A program made the translations under genes and the position numbers. Under the pieces are notes generated by a model. The model was not told where the DNA came from and did no database searches. It saw only the letters and a program-made list of their open reading frames with translations. This document shows positions 3,680 to 6,854 of a DNA stretch of 6,854 bases, in pieces (the stretch's first letter is position 1; each line of letters opens with the position of its first letter). The stretch is from Nitrososphaerota archaeon (GTDB lineage Archaea; Thermoproteota; Nitrososphaeria; Nitrososphaerales; UBA183). The stretch covers positions 1 through 6,854 of the forward strand of contig JAFLZE010000052.1 in the NCBI GenBank assembly GCA_029785685.1. Direction: 5' to 3'.

Positions 3680-5848
3680 CTACACGAACAGGGCGAAGAG
3701 GACTATGGCGGAGATGAACACTATGGAGATGGTGTTCAGGACCTTGATCAGCGAGTTGATGGCCGGGCCGGCGGTGTCCTTGAACGGGTCGCCCACCGTG
3801 TCCCCCATCACGGCCGCGGCGTGGACCGGGGTCTTCTTCCCGCCGTAGTTCCCGAGCTCGATGTACTTCTTCGCGTTGTCCCAGGCAGCCCCGCCGTTGG
3901 TCATCATGAAGGCCAGGAAGACCCCGGACGCGACGCTGCCGATGAGGAGGCCGCCGAGGGCCAGCGGGCCGAGGATGAACCCTACCACCAGCGGCGTGGC
4001 CACTGCGAGGAGGGCGGGCTTTGCGAGCTCCCTCAGCGCGGCCGTGGTGCTGATGCCGACGCACCTGGCGTAGTCAGGCTTCGCCGTCCCCTCCATGATC
4101 CCGGGTATCTCCTTGAACTGGCGCCTTACCTCGTTCACCATCTTGATGGCCGCCCGGCCGACGGCCTGGATCAGGAAGCTCGAGAAGTAGAACGGCAGCA
4201 GGGCTCCTATGAAGATGCCTATCACCACCCTCGGGTCGCTCAGGGCGAAGGTGAGGGTCGCCCCCTGGGCGAGGCCGTACTTCGCGAAGAGGTCGTGCTG
4301 CGCGATGAGCGTGTTAGCCTCGTCCTGGAAGGCGAAGAAGAGGGCCACCGCGGCCAGGGCCGCGGACATCACCGCGAAGGCCTTGGTGGTCGCCTTGGTG
4401 GTGTTCCCGACCGCGTCGAGCTCGTCGGTCACCTCCCTCACCCCCGCCTCCAGCCCCGCCATCTCGACGATGCCGTTGGCGTTGTCGGTGATCGGGCCGA
4501 AGGAGTCTATCGACATTATCACGCCGGTGAGCGAGAGCTCGGCCATGGCCGCCACCGCCGTGCTGTAGACCCCGACGAGTATCCTCGACGACTCGGCCAC
4601 GGTCGAGGGGGTGGCGTAGTACCCTATGAAATAGGAAATGAGTATCGCGAGCACAAGGACCACGGCAGAGGGCGCCGTGCTCTGGAGCCCCGTGGAGAAG
4701 CCCGCGAGGAAGTTGGTCGCGGCCCCGGTCTGGCTGGCCTCGGCCACGAACTTCACCGGCTTGTAGTTGTAGGACGTGAAGTAGTCGGCCACCCTCTCGA
4801 TGGCCACCACGACGACGATGCCCACTATCGAGCTGGCCAGCAGGGACCACCCCAGCGAGCTCCCCTTGAAGACGTACTCGCTGGCCACGGCGTCTATGGC
4901 CACGGCGATCACGGCGGAGATCAGCAGGGACGTGTTGAGCGCGCCCATGGGGTTCTTCGAGATGCTCTTCCTGATGTAGAGCCCCCCGAGGATCGACCCG
5001 ACGATCCCCGAAGCGCCGAGGAGGAGCGGGAAGACGAAGAGCTGGTCGGCCGTCATGAGCGAAGCGAGGGAGCCGAAGGCCGAGCTCCCAGATGTGATGA
5101 GGGCCGCGAGGATGAGGGCCGCGACGGAGATCACGACGAAGGACTCGTAGATGTCGGCCCCCATGCCGGCGCAGTCACCTACGTTGTCCCCCACGTTGTC
5201 AGCGATGACAGCCGGGTTGCGCGGGTCGTCCTCTGGGATCCCCGCCTCGGTCTTCCCCACCAGGTCGGCCCCGACGTCGGCCGCCTTCGTGTAGATGCCT
5301 CCGGAGACCCTCATGAACATGGCGATCAGAGAAGCGCCGAACCCGAGCCCGGCCAGGATCGCCGGGGTGGTGACTATGACCCCCTGGAAGACTATGTAGA
5401 AGAGCGAGACCCCGAGCAGCCCGAACCCCACCACCGCCATCCCCATGACCCCCCCTCCCCTGAAGGCGACGGTCAGCGCGCTCCCCAGCCCCTTCCGTGC
5501 GGCCTCGGCGGTCCTGGAGCTGGTGCGGACGGTCATCGCCATGCCCACGTACCCAGCCAGCGCCGAGAGGAACGCCCCGACCAGGAACCCCGCGGCCGTG
5601 GCCCCGTTGGTCTTCAGCGGGATGTCGATGAAGACGAAGATCAGAACGGCGATGACCGCGGCGATGGGGGTTATCACCCTGTACTCCCTCCTGAGGAACT
5701 CGTCGGCCCCCTGCCTCACGGCGGTGGATATCTCGACCATCTTGGCGTTCCCCTGGTCCTGCTTCCTGACCGAGTACACCAGGTAGAGGGCGTAGAGGAG
5801 CGCGACCCCGGAGCCGCCGACCGCGAGGTAGCCGTAGTCGAAAGCCAA
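3680..5848 (-). CDS. hppA: Membrane-bound H+-pumping pyrophosphatase, K+-independent type
   Basis: This 722-residue, highly hydrophobic protein with about 16 membrane segments is full length for the family. It hydrolyses pyrophosphate in the cytoplasm and pumps ions outward across the membrane, conserving energy from biosynthetic PPi. Signature stretches are all present: the substrate and Mg-binding block from DVGADLVGK through DNVGDNVGDCAG (residues 191-228), DNANG (455-459), NGGAAWDNAKK (651-661) and GDTVGDPFKDTAGP (682-695). In GNTTKATTK (481-489), K485 with T488 marks the K+-independent subclass; K+-dependent enzymes have Ala at the Lys position. Known K+-independent members pump H+, so H+ is inferred here. 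The start is TTG at 5848, giving a normal N-terminus, about 30 bases after a TATA-like element. dys ends 36 bases upstream on the same strand, so co-transcription is possible as well. Confidence 0.97.
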   Translation of the reverse strand: MAFDYGYLAVGGSGVALLYALYLVYSVRKQDQGNAKMVEISTAVRQGADEFLRREYRVITPIAAVIAVLIFVFIDIPLKTNGATAAGFLVGAFLSALAGYVGMAMTVRTSSRTAEAARKGLGSALTVAFRGGGVMGMAVVGFGLLGVSLFYIVFQGVIVTTPAILAGLGFGASLIAMFMRVSGGIYTKAADVGADLVGKTEAGIPEDDPRNPAVIADNVGDNVGDCAGMGADIYESFVVISVAALILAALITSGSSAFGSLASLMTADQLFVFPLLLGASGIVGSILGGLYIRKSISKNPMGALNTSLLISAVIAVAIDAVASEYVFKGSSLGWSLLASSIVGIVVVVAIERVADYFTSYNYKPVKFVAEASQTGAATNFLAGFSTGLQSTAPSAVVLVLAILISYFIGYYATPSTVAESSRILVGVYSTAVAAMAELSLTGVIMSIDSFGPITDNANGIVEMAGLEAGVREVTDELDAVGNTTKATTKAFAVMSAALAAVALFFAFQDEANTLIAQHDLFAKYGLAQGATLTFALSDPRVVIGIFIGALLPFYFSSFLIQAVGRAAIKMVNEVRRQFKEIPGIMEGTAKPDYARCVGISTTAALRELAKPALLAVATPLVVGFILGPLALGGLLIGSVASGVFLAFMMTNGGAAWDNAKKYIELGNYGGKKTPVHAAAVMGDTVGDPFKDTAGPAINSLIKVLNTISIVFISAIVLFALFV

Positions 5849-5874
5849 TCGAACGGTGCGCCTTTGAAGTTCCC

Positions 5875-5882
5875 CTTAAAAG
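5875..5882 (-). promoter_or_regulatory. TATA-like box of hppA, also T-rich end of dys
   Basis: CTTTTAAG on the minus strand has its centre about 30 bases before the TTG start of hppA, consistent with a leaderless mRNA. It begins 2 bases after the TAA stop of dys (5885-5887). The T-rich tract TTCTTTT could therefore also serve as the dys terminator. Confidence 0.5.
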
Positions 5883-5884
5883 AA

Positions 5885-6844
5885 TTAAGGAGTCTGCGGC
5901 TTCTTGCGCCTGGTCAGCCCGTAGGACACGATGAAAGGGAGGACGGTGGTCACCTCGGCGTCTATGCTCGCCTGCCTGGCCTTGACCTTCACCTTCCCCC
6001 AGGACACGGCCTCCCTGATGCGTGCGCCGCTGAGGGAGCCGTCGGTCTCCTGGGCGGTCGAGACGTAGCAGGCCCAGTCCAGGCCCCCCCTGAATTGGGC
6101 CCACCAGATCGTGTGGTGCTTGGAGATCCCTCCCCCCAGGACCAGGGCGCCTGTCTCCTTCGCGTCAGAGAATATGTCAGAGAGGCGCCTCTCGTCCCCG
6201 ATCAGGTCCATCTGGAAGTCCCTGTGGCTCTCGGCGAAGAGCCAGGCCTGGCTCCCCACGGCCCCGTCGGTGATCCCGGGGACGAAGACGGGCACCCCCT
6301 TCTTCTGCGCCCAGTAGAGAAGCGACCGCTCCGACGCGAGGTCCCTGCCTATCTCGGCGGCGAGCTCTTCCGTGGTGACCGACCTCCGCTCGCGGTAGAT
6401 CCGGCCGAAGAGTGGCTGCATCCTCTTCTCGATCAGCGGGCCGTAGTCCTCGAGGGGGACGAGGACGTTCCCCAGCCGGTGGTACCCCGCCTTCTTCAGC
6501 CGGGCGTCGTCCATTTCGAAGCTCCCAACGTAGTAGTCCCCGAGGGTCCTGGCGATGTCGTGGTCCAGGGTGCCGCAGGTCGTGATTATCGCGTCCACCA
6601 TCCCCTCCTTCACCATGTCGATCAGGACGCCCCTCAGGCCGGTGGCGACAACGGCCGCAGGGAACGAAAGGAACTTCACGCACCCCTCCCTGGAGCACAT
6701 GGCTCCGTAGGTGGAGGCGACCTCGAAGAGGTTCCGCCCCATGAAGCCGCCCCCCCGGCCCATCCCCTCCAGGAGGGTCGCAAGGTCGGCGGAAGGGGAG
6801 ACGTGGTAGTCCCGGACCTTCTCCAGCCCTGGGATTCCTGCCAT
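5885..6844 (-). CDS. dys: Deoxyhypusine synthase
   Basis: This is a 319-residue protein, the usual size for an archaeal deoxyhypusine synthase. It uses NAD+ to move the 4-aminobutyl group of spermidine onto one lysine of translation factor aIF5A, the first step to hypusine. The family motifs are present: CGTLDHD (90-96), the glycine-rich GGGISKHH (237-244) with its active-site His, TAQETDGSLSGA (263-274), and EAVSWGK (278-284). K284 corresponds to the lysine that forms the covalent imine intermediate (K329 in the human enzyme). The active site therefore looks intact and the enzyme cytoplasmic. The ATG at 6844 gives a typical N-terminus; only 10 bases upstream are visible, so promoter and operon partners cannot be judged. 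The aIF5A gene is not in the window. hppA follows 36 bases downstream on the same strand. Confidence 0.95.
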   Translation of the reverse strand: MAGIPGLEKVRDYHVSPSADLATLLEGMGRGGGFMGRNLFEVASTYGAMCSREGCVKFLSFPAAVVATGLRGVLIDMVKEGMVDAIITTCGTLDHDIARTLGDYYVGSFEMDDARLKKAGYHRLGNVLVPLEDYGPLIEKRMQPLFGRIYRERRSVTTEELAAEIGRDLASERSLLYWAQKKGVPVFVPGITDGAVGSQAWLFAESHRDFQMDLIGDERRLSDIFSDAKETGALVLGGGISKHHTIWWAQFRGGLDWACYVSTAQETDGSLSGARIREAVSWGKVKVKARQASIDAEVTTVLPFIVSYGLTRRKKPQTP

Positions 6845-6854
6845 GGGTCGTTCC

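Overview
The window reads as a G+C-rich archaeal chromosome segment. Five things point to Archaea: a deoxyhypusine synthase gene; a tRNA gene that folds only if two short introns are removed, one of them in the T-loop; TATA-type promoter elements; start codons about 27-30 bases after those elements, which suggests leaderless mRNAs; and GTG/TTG starts. A K+-independent type proton-pumping pyrophosphatase and a diiron-carboxylate protein would suit a TACK-type (Thermoproteota/Nitrososphaeria-like), probably oxygen-exposed archaeon. That placement is inference, since no marker gene fixes the lineage.

Layout from left to right. At 1-468 (minus strand) is the 5' part of a secreted, Asn/Gly-rich repeat protein whose 3' end lies outside the window. 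Its promoter carries a nearly perfect 20-bp palindrome. At 657-806 (minus) is a very small DUF5679-like zinc-ribbon gene with its own strong TATA box and dyad symmetries. A 378-base gene-free stretch follows (807-1184), less G+C-rich than the rest, holding divergent promoters. At 1185-2354 (plus) is an MFS transporter. Its stop region overlaps by 14 bases the end of a convergent gene at 2341-3324 (minus), which encodes a ferritin-like diiron protein. At 3425-3531 (plus) is a tRNA-Cys(GCA) gene with one intron in the anticodon loop and one in the T-loop. At 3680-5848 (minus) is the membrane pyrophosphatase hppA, and at 5885-6844 (minus) deoxyhypusine synthase (dys).

These look like mostly independent transcription units and not one pathway. 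dys serves translation by modifying aIF5A. hppA recovers energy from biosynthetic pyrophosphate as an ion gradient. The tRNA serves translation. The MFS carrier and diiron enzyme have unknown substrates and are linked only by their convergent, overlapping 3' ends. No mobile element, CRISPR array or phage gene was seen. The strongest unusual signal is the doubly interrupted tRNA-Cys, whose T-loop also has C at the normally invariant U55 position.
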